Assembly (NCBI GenBank): GCA_033002965.1
Contig: JAURVB010000060.1
Coordinates: 44,348 to 108,347, forward strand
Length of the DNA: 64,000 nucleotides
From: Piper betle
Lineage: Eukaryota; Streptophyta; Magnoliopsida; Piperales; Piperaceae
Direction of reading: 5' to 3'
Each line of letters begins with the position of its first letter. Positions within the stretch are counted from its first letter, which is position 1. Shown in pieces: positions 38,058 through 49,020 of the stretch. A program made the position numbers and the translations under genes. The notes below the pieces were generated by a model. That model was not told the DNA's origin. It worked only from the letters and a program-made list of their open reading frames with translations, and did not search any database.

Positions 38058-38949
38058 CAATCCTCCTCCAAAAGCATCATCAAACCCTTTCAAAGGTTTC
38101 CGAAAGGGAACCCTCAATGCTATACTCAGTGCCGCCATACTTCCGTTCCAATCCCTCAACACCAATAAACATCAACTAGGATGCGGCCGCCGGCGACAAT
38201 GAGGTCACCTTGAGGTCAGCCAAGGCCGTGGTGATATCCGCACTAGATCCTCCACCCTCCTCTCTCTTCTTGAATCCCCCACAAGCTCTCCCGGCTTGTT
38301 CAACGCATCACTCGCTGCGAAAGGATCCTTCTAATTCAATATACATTAAAAATAATAAATAAATAAATAATTCTAAATTAAAAAATATTTATATTCTTAT
38401 AAAATTTTAAATTAAAATTATATAAATATTCTAAATTGAGTAAATAATATCAAGGAAACAACACATAACGTAAGGTTTGTTAAAGTTTTTTGTTTAATAT
38501 AAAATAGTTGAAAACAACAACGGTTTCAAAAAAAAAAAGCAAAAAAATCCGAATACAAGTGCCTACAGATGCCGGTTATTTGTCCGAAACGTTTGATTGC
38601 ACCAAGTGCCCCGATCGGCGCTGGGGCTGGCTTGGGTCTTCCCATCCTCCCATCCCCCTCGGCATTTCGAAACTCTCCTTCCTCTTCAAAGTCATGAATA
38701 TGTGCTTTTTTTTGGTGATTCTTTGAACGGAACTACTTGTTGGGTTAGTGGAGATCAGTGATAAAATAGTTGCGCGAATAACCTCTCTGCAAATTGTTGG
38801 GTCTAAGTGTTTGCTCTGCACTGTGAAATAAAATATCATGGCACCGTTTCGGGATTATTCGTTGCTATACTAGTGCCAGCTGCGCTGGAAATTGTTTTAA
38901 GATTTTTTCATTTTGTATATCTTGTTCTTTTAATTGATTGAATTGGTAC

Positions 38950-40863
38950 AATAAACAGTGAAGATCATCATGATATTGCTATTGTTGGAGGCATGGTGGG
39001 CTTGGCTCTTGCTTGTGCTTTGTGTACGTGTGACCTGGAAAACTTGCATTTTATGCTCTTTCGAAATATCATTTGAAAAATATTCCATTTGCAAAGCCCA
39101 TTCAATCTGGATTTAGGTTACTGCTAAGCCATCTAATGCATATTCCTTCTTTAATAGAAAACTAGTGACACCTCAAATCATTTGTTGCAATTTTTAATTC
39201 AAGAAGCTGATATCGGGTGGTCTTGATCATGCTTTCTAATGCGGGCTATTATGTGTTTGTGGCATGTCATGTAGTTTTTTTACCGGGTGAGATCTTAAGT
39301 TGGTTCTGTCTGAATCAAAGGTTTCCATACGCACTGGAGTTGTGTTAGAAATGTTGTTCAGCTCCAGTGTGACCTGTGGAAGAAGTGACTTTTTATCACA
39401 TTTTGCTGTGTAAGGCTAGTAATCCTCTGTGTGCTGGGCTGCTGGAGTTTAAGTTGTAATAGATGCCCCCAAAATGATACTCAAAATTGTAACACTTCCA
39501 AGGAAGTCAGTCTCGTACAACAGAATTTCCCTCGCAGCAAGCATGCCACTGACAAAACAACTGAGTGTTGCCATTGTTGATAGCAATCCTTTATTAACCT
39601 CAAGAGTGACAAATAAAAGAAGTGATCTGGCTGATCCAAGGGCCAGTACACTGACTCCAGCTACTATTTCCTTTTTTTAAAGGTACGATATAGTTGGGAG
39701 ATGAGATAGTTTGGTAAGGAATTTATGAACTTGACATAGAAACGCCATACAAATGGATGTTACAGTATTATTTTTTGCCTCATTTTTAGTCTGAAGATTT
39801 TGTCATGGCTTCATCTCTGTTTAACCGAACTATGATCCTTCTTTTTTGTCAAGGCTTCATCTCTGCTACTTTCTGAGTTCTGATTTTTTATTATTCTTAG
39901 TGTCTGTCCAAATATTTCCCTTTGACAGAGACAAGTCATTCCTTGGATGTGACAAATTAATATAATTCTGCAGATATAGGTGCATGGCAATATGTTGAAC
40001 GCCAACGGTGCATACTTTGACGAGATGCAGTTTCTTTTCGTATTTAGGTTTGGGATTACACTGGACTGGGTTACACAAGGTACAGTGCCAGTGATGTGAG
40101 TAAAGAGGCTCCAGGGTAAGTAGAAGCCACTTTTAAGGACTGAATTAAGTGCACCTTTTTCACCTTCATTGTGTAACGTGGATATTCATTTATTGGCTTT
40201 AATTTTTACTCTAGCTGTGTTGTAGAGAATAAGGTGCTTCACAACTCCTGGCTGACGCGCTTGCGGGTACATTTTTTTACAAGTAGGCATATCTTTTCAA
40301 TTGTCCTTGTAAATTAAATTCGCATATCTTTACATCTTTCCGTGTAAATTAAATTCCATGACTTAATTGTAATCTCTTTACCACTTAGCAAAACAATTCT
40401 TGGCATCCTTGCTAGTAGAAAATTTTGACAATTGAAACACAATTTTATTTGTCCTATGATATAAAACCTTTTTATTCTAGTTTTTCCATCTCAATAAACG
40501 TCACCTCTACTACTAGAGTATGAGTTTGTCTTAATGCAGTTCAACATTTACCTTGATAAATCTGCTATGAACAGGGAAATAATGATTTTGAGAAGCTGTT
40601 TTATTCGGCAAGGTTGTCTACCATGGTTATACCATCACATTCATCAGCTGCAGAGAATATCCCCGATTCAAATCATCCTGGACGTCTTGCCAAGTTGGAA
40701 CTTTGCAATGGCAAAAACATTTATGCAAAGTTGGTTACAATCCTAAGCCCTTCCGATGATGCAAATTTTATTATGTCCTTGTGTATTCATACAAGATATC
40801 TGGGCAAGATGTCAACGAGAGATAGACTAGCATTTTCTCCTATTCCAGATTTATGTTTACCCT
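38950..40863 (+). pseudogene. COQ6: COQ6 partial pseudogene in the right arm
   Basis: Remnants of COQ6 exons 2-7 lie in plus orientation. Exon 2 starts around EDHHDIAIVGGMVGLALA at 38960, where one glycine codon of the FAD-binding GGGMVG is missing. Exon 1 is deleted: sequence equivalent to about 6590 joins directly to exon 2. Exon 3 (about 39533-39680) has an extra T in TCCTTTTTTTAAAG that creates an early stop. Exon 4 (about 39974-40030) has lost bases after CGCCAACGG. Intron 4 has collapsed to about 17 nt without a donor. Exon 7 (about 40576-40735) keeps the frame that the left copy lost (LFYSARLSTMVIPSH) but its donor is destroyed. The C-terminal half, including the GDAAHTVHPLAGQG motif, is absent because the arm ends at 40863. 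Confidence 0.85.
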
Positions 40864-41801
40864 GATAAACAGCTGAATTAGAAACAGCTGAGGAGAGCCG
40901 AATGTTTTCATACCTGAGTCCAAAAATCAAAGTCAAGGTCTGACGTTCTTCATCACAATTCGTGGATCTTAATTAATTGGTTTTTTTTTTGTTCTTTGGA
41001 AGGCAACCTTATGTATGGGTTAGTGAAGCCAACTATTTTCTTCCATGCAGAACTTTTGATCAGTTGAATTTGTGGGATAATTGATCATTTACATTCAGTT
41101 GGGATAAATTGAATTGGTGTCAATGTCCAGATGGAATAAGAGTAGAAAATTGAAGTCAACGAACTAATTTTCTTGCAAGTGATTTAGTCTGGACTCCCCA
41201 TATCTACTTCAATTAGGGGCGAGCATCAAATCACGACGCTACCTGCACCTGCACCTGCACCAGTGCCAATTTAGCAGATGCATTATTTTGCTTTGCTTAG
41301 TTATCTATCAACAAAAATATTTTTCTCTACATGATCGAGTTAAATAATAATAATTCATCTAATGTATACCATTTATAGGTTGGTCATGATCTATTTTTGT
41401 GCCACATTTTTTCCATGGTTTTATAAAGACTAGGTCGTACTAGATATAATATACTAACGTTGCCTAACTACTTCACAAATTAATTATAGCTGCAGCTGTC
41501 TTTTTTAAAAAATAAAAAAACATTGTCTCGATAATACGTGAAGTAAGGGTCATATTATACTTTTTCGCATAAATCTATATAATTACATATAATTTTAAAT
41601 CCTTAATGTATTCACGAAATTAAGGATAAGAATAACGAAAGAATTACTTTATTGTCCCCAAATATGCATATTTATTATGGAGTAATAATCGTAGCCATGA
41701 CAAACAATGGAAGCCGGGTACCAATTAAATGGAGTGTGTGTATGCACTAACTACATTTCTGCTGAGAATAATATCTTGGGGAGTTGTTTCTAGCTAAATG
41801 T

Positions 41802-41836
<35 letters not shown>

Positions 41837-42597
41837 TTTCCATGTCATTGCGAAGTTTGTGCTAGCGTTTGTGTGGACAAGCTTAAGATTTCCTTGTTAT
41901 GTGAATTAATGCATGTGATGAAAAAGCAGTTAAATGAAACAAAGCTAATTAGCTAGTTCTATGAACTGATCATGTCATGAGCAATTAATTAAGGTACACG
42001 GATTTGCTCAATTGAATGGATGTTCATAATAAGGTTTGGAGCTGTGGACATCAATTTGTTGATTTTGATTATTTCAAAACATGTGATCAGACACACACAT
42101 GGTAAGAACCGTTTCCAATCTCCATCCCAATTGGTAGGAACTAACAAGTTGTAGCACCGACAGCTCCAATATTCGACAGTAGTGCAGTCCCTTGATGTAT
42201 GATCATAAATATGTGATTTGTACGGGACGGAAAAAATATGAAAGACATGAATGACACTCCAGCCAACTCGTAGATGACCTAGTTGTACGATAATTAAGCA
42301 CTCGAGAAATTGCAGACTAGCTACGGTTTCGCATATATAATATATGTGTATGATCTCTTGATTGATCATGCTAGCCAAACTTTGCATCACGTAAAAATAT
42401 GATGAATCAAGAGTGTCGGCCATCAAGCACTCGGTTAGACTCGTTGTTTGCTTTCATTAAATTTCCTTCGCATTACTTCAACTGCTCATACCGGCCCCTG
42501 AGCATGCACCTTAAATGCCTCCTGTACTCTAAACTAAATAACCATTGGATCCATTATCTAGTTGCACCCATCCTTCACAAACAAACTAATCAATCCG

Positions 42598-42609
42598 CAT
42601 CTATATATG
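42598..42609 (+). promoter_or_regulatory. putative TATA box of glycine-rich gene B
   Basis: ATCTATATATGAG lies about 70 bp upstream of the ATG at 42674, at the same position as the TATA-like box of copy A. Confidence 0.6.
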
Positions 42610-42673
42610 AGACGAGATCTATGGAGGGGAGGAGCAGAGCAGAGTGAGGTAGCAGGCCATCTAATCAAACAAT

Positions 42674-43880
42674 ATGGGCCATGACCATGGCATAATCAAA
42701 CGGCTACCGGCCGCAGTTCTGCTTCTGGTCTTATGTACTATGGTGGTGGAGTTGAGTGCAACTGAGGTGGCCGAATATGGAGATGATTATGGGTATGGCG
42801 ATCCGGGTGGCGGGTACGGGCCCAGAGACTGTTGGTATAGGTGGTGGGGTTGCTGGGGTGGCCAATTTGGAGGTGGTCCGGGTGGAAGTTATGGGGTCCC
42901 CGGATACGGTGGAGGTCCGGGATACGGTGGCGGCCCAGGTTATGGTGGAGATCCGGGATATGGTGGCGGCGGTGGGCTAGGAGGGGGTGGTGGACTTGGA
43001 CGTGGACGCGGTGGTGGTTTTGGTGGTGGACGTGGAGGACGTGTTGGACGTGGAGGTGGAGGAGGTGGTGGGCTAGGTGGTGGTGGTGGACTTGGAGGCG
43101 GCCATGGCGGTGGGCTTCGAGGTGGTGGTGGTGGCGGGGGGGCACTTGGAGGTGGAGGAGGCGGTGGACTAGGTGGTGGTGGTGGACGTGGAGGCGGCGT
43201 AGGTGGTAGGGGAGGACGAGGAGGAGGAGCTGGTGGTAGATTAGGAGGTGGAACTGGTGGAGGCGGCGGCCTCGGAAGAGGAGCTGCAGGTGGTGGTGGT
43301 GGGTTTGGTGGAGGCGGAGGACATGGCGGAGGTTTTGGCGCCGGTGTCGGTGGCGGAGGAGGAGGTGGTGGTTTCGGCGGCGGCGGTGGGGGTGGAGCCG
43401 GTGGTCATGGTGGAGGTTTCGGTGCCGGAGTTGGTGGGTCAAAGGGCGGCGGTGTCGGAGGCGGCGGCGGTTTCGGAGGCGGCGGAGGTGGTGGAGTCGG
43501 AGGAGGACACGGCGGAGGATTCGGAGCTGGTGTTGGTGGCGGTGGGGGGCGCCGGAGGAGGAGGTGGTGGAGGTGGCTTCGGAGGAGGTGGAGGCGGCGG
43601 AGTTGGTGGTGGTCATGGTGAGGGATTCGGTTTCGGAGGAGGATCGGGTGGCGGTCTGGGTGGCGGCGGAGGAGGAGGCGGCGGCGGACTGGGCGGAGGA
43701 CAGGGTGGTGGATTTGGTGCAGGAGGTGATGGACCTGGTCTAGGAGGAGGTGCTGGTGGCGGTCTCGGCGGCGGCCATGGGATTGGTGGGGGCATGGGAG
43801 TCGGAAAATTCGTCGGCGGGGGTAAGGGTGTCGGCGTCGGGGCCGGTTCCGGCGGCAGTGTTGGTGATGGTAGACACTGA
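42674..43880 (+). CDS. secreted glycine-rich protein, copy B, one apparent frameshift
   Basis: The frame begins MGHDHGIIKRLPAAVLLL, a signal peptide almost identical to copy A. It continues through TEVAEYGDDYGYGDPGGG and the Cys-bearing RDCWYRWWGCWGG, then Gly-rich repeats to near 43548. There a run of six Gs (GGTGGGGGGCGCC) puts the reading out of frame, and the literal product ends at 43621 with Arg/Trp-rich residues. Two more bases would keep the Gly-rich frame to the TGA at 43878-43880 (end GGSVGDGRH), about 400 residues. Copy A has a break at the same homopolymer with a different length. The HGGGFGAGVGG motif recurs several times. A structural cell-wall role is the family expectation; nothing here indicates an enzymatic function. 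Confidence 0.7.
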
Positions 43881-44434
43881 TCACCATCACCACCATGCAA
43901 ATTAGGCATTATCATAATATTGCATGCAAATGTTTTTACGTGAAAATTTAAACAAGTGAGAAATGTTTGTGTTTTTTCCAGCTCTTTAGTTTAAAGTTTA
44001 TTTGTGAGTTAGGGTTTCATTTTGTTGTATTACAAGATGGATATAAAGTGCTCGGCGATTGAAGTGTAATTTACCATTAGCTGGTACTGTCAACTCGAAT
44101 GCATAAAACCTTTGGTCCAAATAATTAATTTCATTTCATGAATGCATCGAAGAAGGTTTTTTTGGTTCGAATTTTTTTAGTTTACATGGATAATTACTAA
44201 CTTTCACCAGGTGAGATGAATGGAAGTAGCATTGACTGTAAAAGATTAGTGTTTGAAAGAAAAGAAAAACTAATGACACTTTTAGCTGACTCAAGTTCAC
44301 AATATTTACCATCTTATTGCTTTGGGAAAAATATATTGACCATCTTATTATAAAAAGGGTTGATCAATGAAAGTAATTTTAAAAATATCACTCTATTCTT
44401 TGAAAGAAAAATCACTCTATTTTGATTTGAATGG

Positions 44435-45619
44435 ACAACAACACGAGCATATGTACATTTATTAGGTTTTAAATTAAGAAAGGCTCGTGATACCGATTGT
44501 GAGTTTTCTTTGGTGGTTAGAACGTTAAATTGAGTATAACCAAGTAAATGTGATATTGTGTGCTTCAATTGTTGGAGTCCCTCGTCATATAATGAATGTG
44601 ACAAAGCGTACAAATATGTAGGAAGCCATAAATATATATAGCTACTCAGAGGTAAAAGGGATTCGAAAAAAATTGTGGATGATAAAGAAGAAATTCATTG
44701 GTGAGAGTTCTAATGCTCGGGAGAAGTATTTGGTGTTAGTTCTTCTTATCTAAGAGGTTGGTCGTATCTCGTCTACAATATTTTGTATCTACTATTTATA
44801 AATATATAATTATATATATATGTGTTGTAGAGAGAAATATTTGGTGTTGCCTTTTCGTATCTAAGAAGTTGGTTGTATCTTATGTATAATATTGTATAAT
44901 ATTTTGTATCTGTTATCTGTAAATATTTATTTATATATGTATTGTGTAGATGAACATTTGTTTTTGGCTTTTCATATCCAAGTGGTTGATCATATCTCAT
45001 GTATAATATTTTGTATCAATTATCTATAAATTATTTAGTTATATATACAAGTTGTGGAGAATACAAGTGAATTGGGTGTGATATTGAATTTCTCCATGAG
45101 GTATTCCAGTGAGGCTCTCTCTTCTCACTTAGAATAAGGAGAGCTCCTTCTCACAAGGTATAGATCTTCCCAATTTAAGTTTGTTAACTGGTTGAAGATT
45201 GAGCATGTTCCTAAGTGGAGTGTGTTTTAGTTGGAGATTGTGAGTTTTCCCATGTGAATTTTTTATCTAATTAGAGATTATGGTCATTTCCAATTGGATG
45301 TATATCACACTTGGATATTGTTATTTTTATTTGATGAAAAAAATTGTCAAATGATGAAGATGATGTATAAGAAAGGAGAAGAAGGATTTCTTATTCATTG
45401 TATTCCAACATTGTTTGGTGAAAATCTTCTTGTATGCCAAAGGTTTATTGTGAACTCTTAATAACAATGTGTGTACCAATTATTTATAATAATGGATAGT
45501 TTGCGGTTTTCATTATATTTTGAAGGTTGTACGTTAAAATTAGTGTTTCTTTTATCTTTCATACTTCATTGGTTTACCTTGTCAAAATACACAATATAGA
45601 CATCATATCAAATCATATC
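44435..45619. other. AT-rich spacer with tandem repeats, no gene
   Basis: Apart from the tandem repeat at 44738-45063, no gene or recognisable element boundary is seen. The stretch lies between duplication unit B and the second LTR copy. Confidence 0.5.
44738..45063. repeat. three tandem units of about 110 bp
   Basis: Three diverged units share TATCTAAGA(A/G)GTTGGT(C/T)GTATCT, TATAATATTTTGTATC, a TA-rich segment and TTGT(A/G)GAGA. The third unit is the most diverged (ATCCAAGTGGTTGATCATATC). Confidence 0.75.
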
Positions 45620-48118
45620 ATCATGTATTACCTTACATGTGTGTACAAGAGACATTACTGCTCCTCCATCAAGGCTGGCTCATCCAACTCATGATCATCA
45701 CCTATATATATTATAAAAACACATCTGAGTGTTCAAAAAATATAACTAATATCAAATTGGCTATGAGAGCTAACTCTCATATAAAGGAAAACATTTATGT
45801 ACTTTATCAAAACTCTTTAAAGGGCACCTACTGAGGAGCCACCAGGCTGCAGACTCGGTAGCATCCCGAATTGACTGCTCTGGTGATGCCTCTTTCAACA
45901 TTTTCTCATTTTATTTTTTGGTCCCTCGGGACTACCAGTATAACCACGCCCTCTTCTTTTCTCCATAATTTTCCTAATCTTTAGCACGAAGGCTGAGTAA
46001 TTTAAGCAGTCGCCTTTAGTACCATTTAAACCACAAGTCCAAACGTGCGTTGTAGTTAACAGTACTCATAAACCTCCGCGTTCTTCGGGTGTGAGGAACT
46101 CAAACACGGGGTTGTCAAGATCCCTCGGGAATGGAATAACCCGCTCACTAATCCAGAGCTTGTTTTGAGTATCACGTGCACCTGCTCATGGTACGTGCAA
46201 GTCAGTTTCACCATCTCTCGTCTCACTGAAAACTCGATAAAATTATATATATAGTCATGGGAATGGATTTATATAATAGGCCCAAAGTAACTTGTGGTGG
46301 ATTTTATTTTCGAAATCATACTTGATAGATCTCATCCTCAAGGATTATTAATCTGGAAAACTATTCGACTAAATGGCCCGAGTTAAGTGGGATTCGATAA
46401 AATACTATTTAACTTGTCCTACAAATAGTAAAAATAAATTACAATAGAATAGAACAAAAATTAAGGATGAGTCTTAAATGGACCTCGTAGAAGCTCCGAG
46501 TGTGTTCTCGCACCTAAGTGGCAAACTCCTACTTCGTACTTATACATCAAAACTAAATACTAACACCTATTCTAACTATAAGATGCATATATGATATGAA
46601 TATATGCAATTATAATCTCATTTATATCCTAATTAGTTCAATCACAGTACTCACATCATCAACAAAATCATATACATCTATATAATGAAACAATAACACC
46701 TATACTAACACGAATAAATCATCCATTTCAATTACAATCTAATAACTTATTGGGTAACATCAATCTAGATCATAAATTTATCATTTCATCATTCTGATTT
46801 ATGATAACATAATCCATGATTATATCAATAATCCAATGCTATGTGTAACATGTTGTGTTCAACTCAATATTTCTATTAATAGCTAATTCACATATTACCC
46901 TAATAAATAAAATCTAGGATTTTTAATTATACTTTAATCATAACATTTGTAATCAATTGTGTTCAACAACACCTTAGCACAATTCAATCTCCAATTGTGT
47001 GTATAAATTTCCCAATGCTATCTCTTAGAACATTTCCATGCAAATAACTCATTTTTAGTCATTCCAGCCAACTAGCAATCTAATTATACCGTTCATAACA
47101 ATTAATACCTAACTTCATATCTTCTCTAATTCAATGCGATACATATCAATTTTTCATAATTTAATCATGTTGTGTTGTCCACAATTATGGACTAAAATCA
47201 AATCAATCGACACTAAGACATAGTTAATGTCGGCGCCGAGAGCGGCGACGACCGTGACGGTGGCAACGGTATCGGCTGCCATCGACATGGCTGTGATTTG
47301 GCCGAGGAAGGACTTGACTATGCTAGAACTAGAGCATGTGGCTAAGACATGGCAAGGAGGAGGATAGCTTGGTGGGGAGGAGACGACCGGAATGAAATGA
47401 CCCTAGTGGAGGGAATGGCCGGCAGCGTGGCTCACGGCGCGGGCGACTGCGGCTCAAAAGAGCCCTGGCTAGGGCAGGGGAGGCCATGTGAGGGGAAGTG
47501 AGGGGTCTGGTCTAGTTAGTAAGGGGTAGGGGGTGGTCATGTAAGGGAGGTCCGGTTGACGGCAAGGGTGGCAGTGGCGCACAACCGGCCGGCCGTAGCA
47601 CTAACGGCTTGTGACCGCACATGCAAAGCGACAGCCTTGGGTGGTCGTGCATGTGCCATCCATACCCAGGGAAGGGCTGGGAAGGAGGGGGAAGAGGCTA
47701 GGGAGGGTCGTCGGAGGAGCTGGTGGCTGGCGGCCACAAATGCAAGGTGGTTGATAGTGGGCGGCCAGGACCGAAACTAGTGACAAAGGTAGGGAGAGGG
47801 GGAAGGAAGGGAGGCAAGGGTGAGGCGCTCTAAAGCGTCGGGAGGAAAAACAGATTTGGGGAAGAAGAAGAGATGGGTCGGTGGCAATTTCATAATAAAA
47901 ATTGACTCACTACCGACTCAAGTTAATATTATGAAATAAATTCTAAATAAATATAAAATAAATATGATAAAATACAAAAAAAATGCTCAATAAAATAAAA
48001 TAACACATTCTACACCTATTGACCACCCAAAATGAATAAATAACGTGTCCTAATGTGGTAAACAACTTAAAACTAATTTTACGATCCACTATATATAAAA
48101 AATAAAATAACATACTCT
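45620..48118. mobile_element. second LTR-family copy, inverted and truncated
   Basis: In reverse orientation this matches the solo LTR at 7777-10776 over most of its length. Examples are TGGCTATGAGAGC(T/A)AACTCTCAT near 45760, CTCATCCTCAAGGAT near 46330, the Gly/Pro-coding GC-rich block at 47230-47870 and ATTTTACGATCCACTATATATA near 48080. Both termini are missing: roughly 450 bp at the 45620 side and roughly 200 bp at the 48118 side, where a GC-rich palindrome begins. Open frames within 47537-47786 are compositional. Divergence from the first copy is substantial, so it is an old insertion. Confidence 0.75.
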
Positions 48119-48124
48119 TATATA

Positions 48125-48910
48125 TTGACCCGACGCCACCCGACGCCCTACCCAACGCCCGCCGCCCGCCCGACGCCCTGCCCAACACCGCCCGACGCCC
48201 TGCCCAATGCCCAACGCCCGCCCGACGCCGCCCGCCGCCCTGCAACCGACCCCCCTGTCATGGCTCCCCGGACAGCACCGCTGCCCAACCCCGCCGCCGC
48301 CTGCGACCGACCTACCCGCCGCGGCCTCCGCAGCGCCGCCACGGCCCTGTGCCTGGCCCCCCACCGCGACCCGACCAACCATACCACCCGCCGCGGCCCG
48401 CCAGCCCGCCCCAAGCGGCAGCAACCCCTCGCCCGCCCCTCGCCGTGGCCCCCCAAGCCGCCTGCCCCTTCACCGCGACCGCGGCGGAGGGGTGGGTGGC
48501 TTGGGGGGCCACGGCGGGGGGCGGGCAGGGGGGGGGAGGGGTTGCTGCCTCTTGGGGCGGGCGGGCGGCCGCGGCGGGGCGGTATGGTTGGTCGGGTCAC
48601 GGTGGGGGCCAGGCACAGGGCCGTGGCGGCGCTTGCCAGGGAAGCCGCGGCGGGTAGGGTCGGTCGCAGGGCGGTAGGCGGGGTCGGGCGGCGGTGCTGT
48701 CTGGGGGAGCCACGACAAGGGGGGGTCGGTTGCAGGGCGGCAGGCGGGCGTTGGACAGGGCGTCAGGCGGTGTTGGGCAGGGCGTCGGGCGTGCGCGGGC
48801 GTCGGGCGGGTCGGGCAGGTCGAGCGGCGTCGGGCAGGGCGGCGGGCGGGGTCGGGCAGGCAGCGTTGTTGGGCGGGCAGCGTCGGGCGGGCGGTGGGTT
48901 TGGACGTGCG
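48125..48910. repeat. GC-rich palindrome, arms about 350 bp
   Basis: The left arm (about 48125-48478) and right arm (about 48487-48910) are imperfect reverse complements centred near 48482. CCACGGCCCTGTGCCTGGCC on the left pairs with GGCCAGGCACAGGGCCGTGG on the right, and GGTCGGGT, GGGGCGGGC and GGGCAGGGCGTCGGG tracts mirror one another. Period-3 composition gives large overlapping open frames on all strands, which I do not treat as genes. It resembles the GC-rich arms of the fold-back element at 7617-12637 in design. Confidence 0.8.
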
Positions 48911-48954
48911 GATGGGTCGGACAGGTTAGGCGGGTCAGCGGCTGGGTATGTGGA

Positions 48955-49020
48955 CTTGAGGCTCATCCAACGGCCCACGGGCCATGCACTGCAAAAGGGC
49001 TGCAGCGCATTCGGAGCTTA
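48955..49020. mobile_element. terminal remnant of a second fold-back element
   Basis: CTCATCCAACGGCCCAC followed by GCACTGCAAAAGGGCTGCAGCGCATTC resembles the right terminal repeat of the element at 7617-12637 (CATCCAACGGCCCAC, GCGCTGCATTTTGATGCAGCGCA). Together with the adjacent palindrome this looks like a diverged family member whose left end is missing or lost near the LTR at 45620-48118. Confidence 0.6.

Larger units (their letters stand above)
36139..38335 (-). pseudogene. TML: TML pseudogene, 5'-truncated and split by a TRIM element
   Basis: This minus-strand copy of TML begins, at its 38335 end, around codon 253 of the intact gene (KDPFAASD equivalent), so the longin-like N-terminus is gone. 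A C-to-T change turns the CAG of AASQSTF into TAG near 38176. A TRIM element occupies 37022-38057 and splits the linker region. Downstream the frame VTKPDSRLNELDLLNTEQGT through the mu-homology domain is almost the same as the intact copy. A one-base loss near 36233 (AGCACCTCTC versus AGCACCCTCTC) shifts the final 30 codons. The 3' flank is retained back to 34680. The copy cannot make a full TML; a short transcript antisense to nothing known would be the most it could give. Confidence 0.88.
34680..40863. repeat. right arm of inverted segmental duplication, degenerate
   Basis: Reverse-complement copy of the block at 3949-17215. It starts with the MSH5-proximal sequence (AACTGTTATTATCTGCC, mirror of about 17195-17212). 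It runs through the TML 3' region and most of TML in minus orientation, then, after a deletion junction near 38336, into the COQ6 upstream region and COQ6 exons 2-7 in plus orientation. It ends abruptly at about 40863 inside the COQ6 intron. The copy carries many point changes, small indels, a TRIM insertion and the large internal deletion. Confidence 0.87.
40875..44434. repeat. glycine-rich gene duplication unit B
   Basis: Direct copy of unit A (29780-34092), beginning GAATTAGAAACAGCTGAGGAG next to the truncated COQ6 pseudogene and ending after CTCTATTTTGATTTGAATGG. It lacks the minisatellite-bearing segment of unit A. It has its own (TA)n run at about 41806-41834, longer than the matching run in unit A. 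Confidence 0.85.

Noticed and set aside
28996..43880. Glycine-rich genes as antifreeze, silk-like or RNA-binding proteins
   Set aside because: No RRM or other domain is present; signal peptide plus Gly repeats fits ordinary secreted wall glycine-rich proteins.
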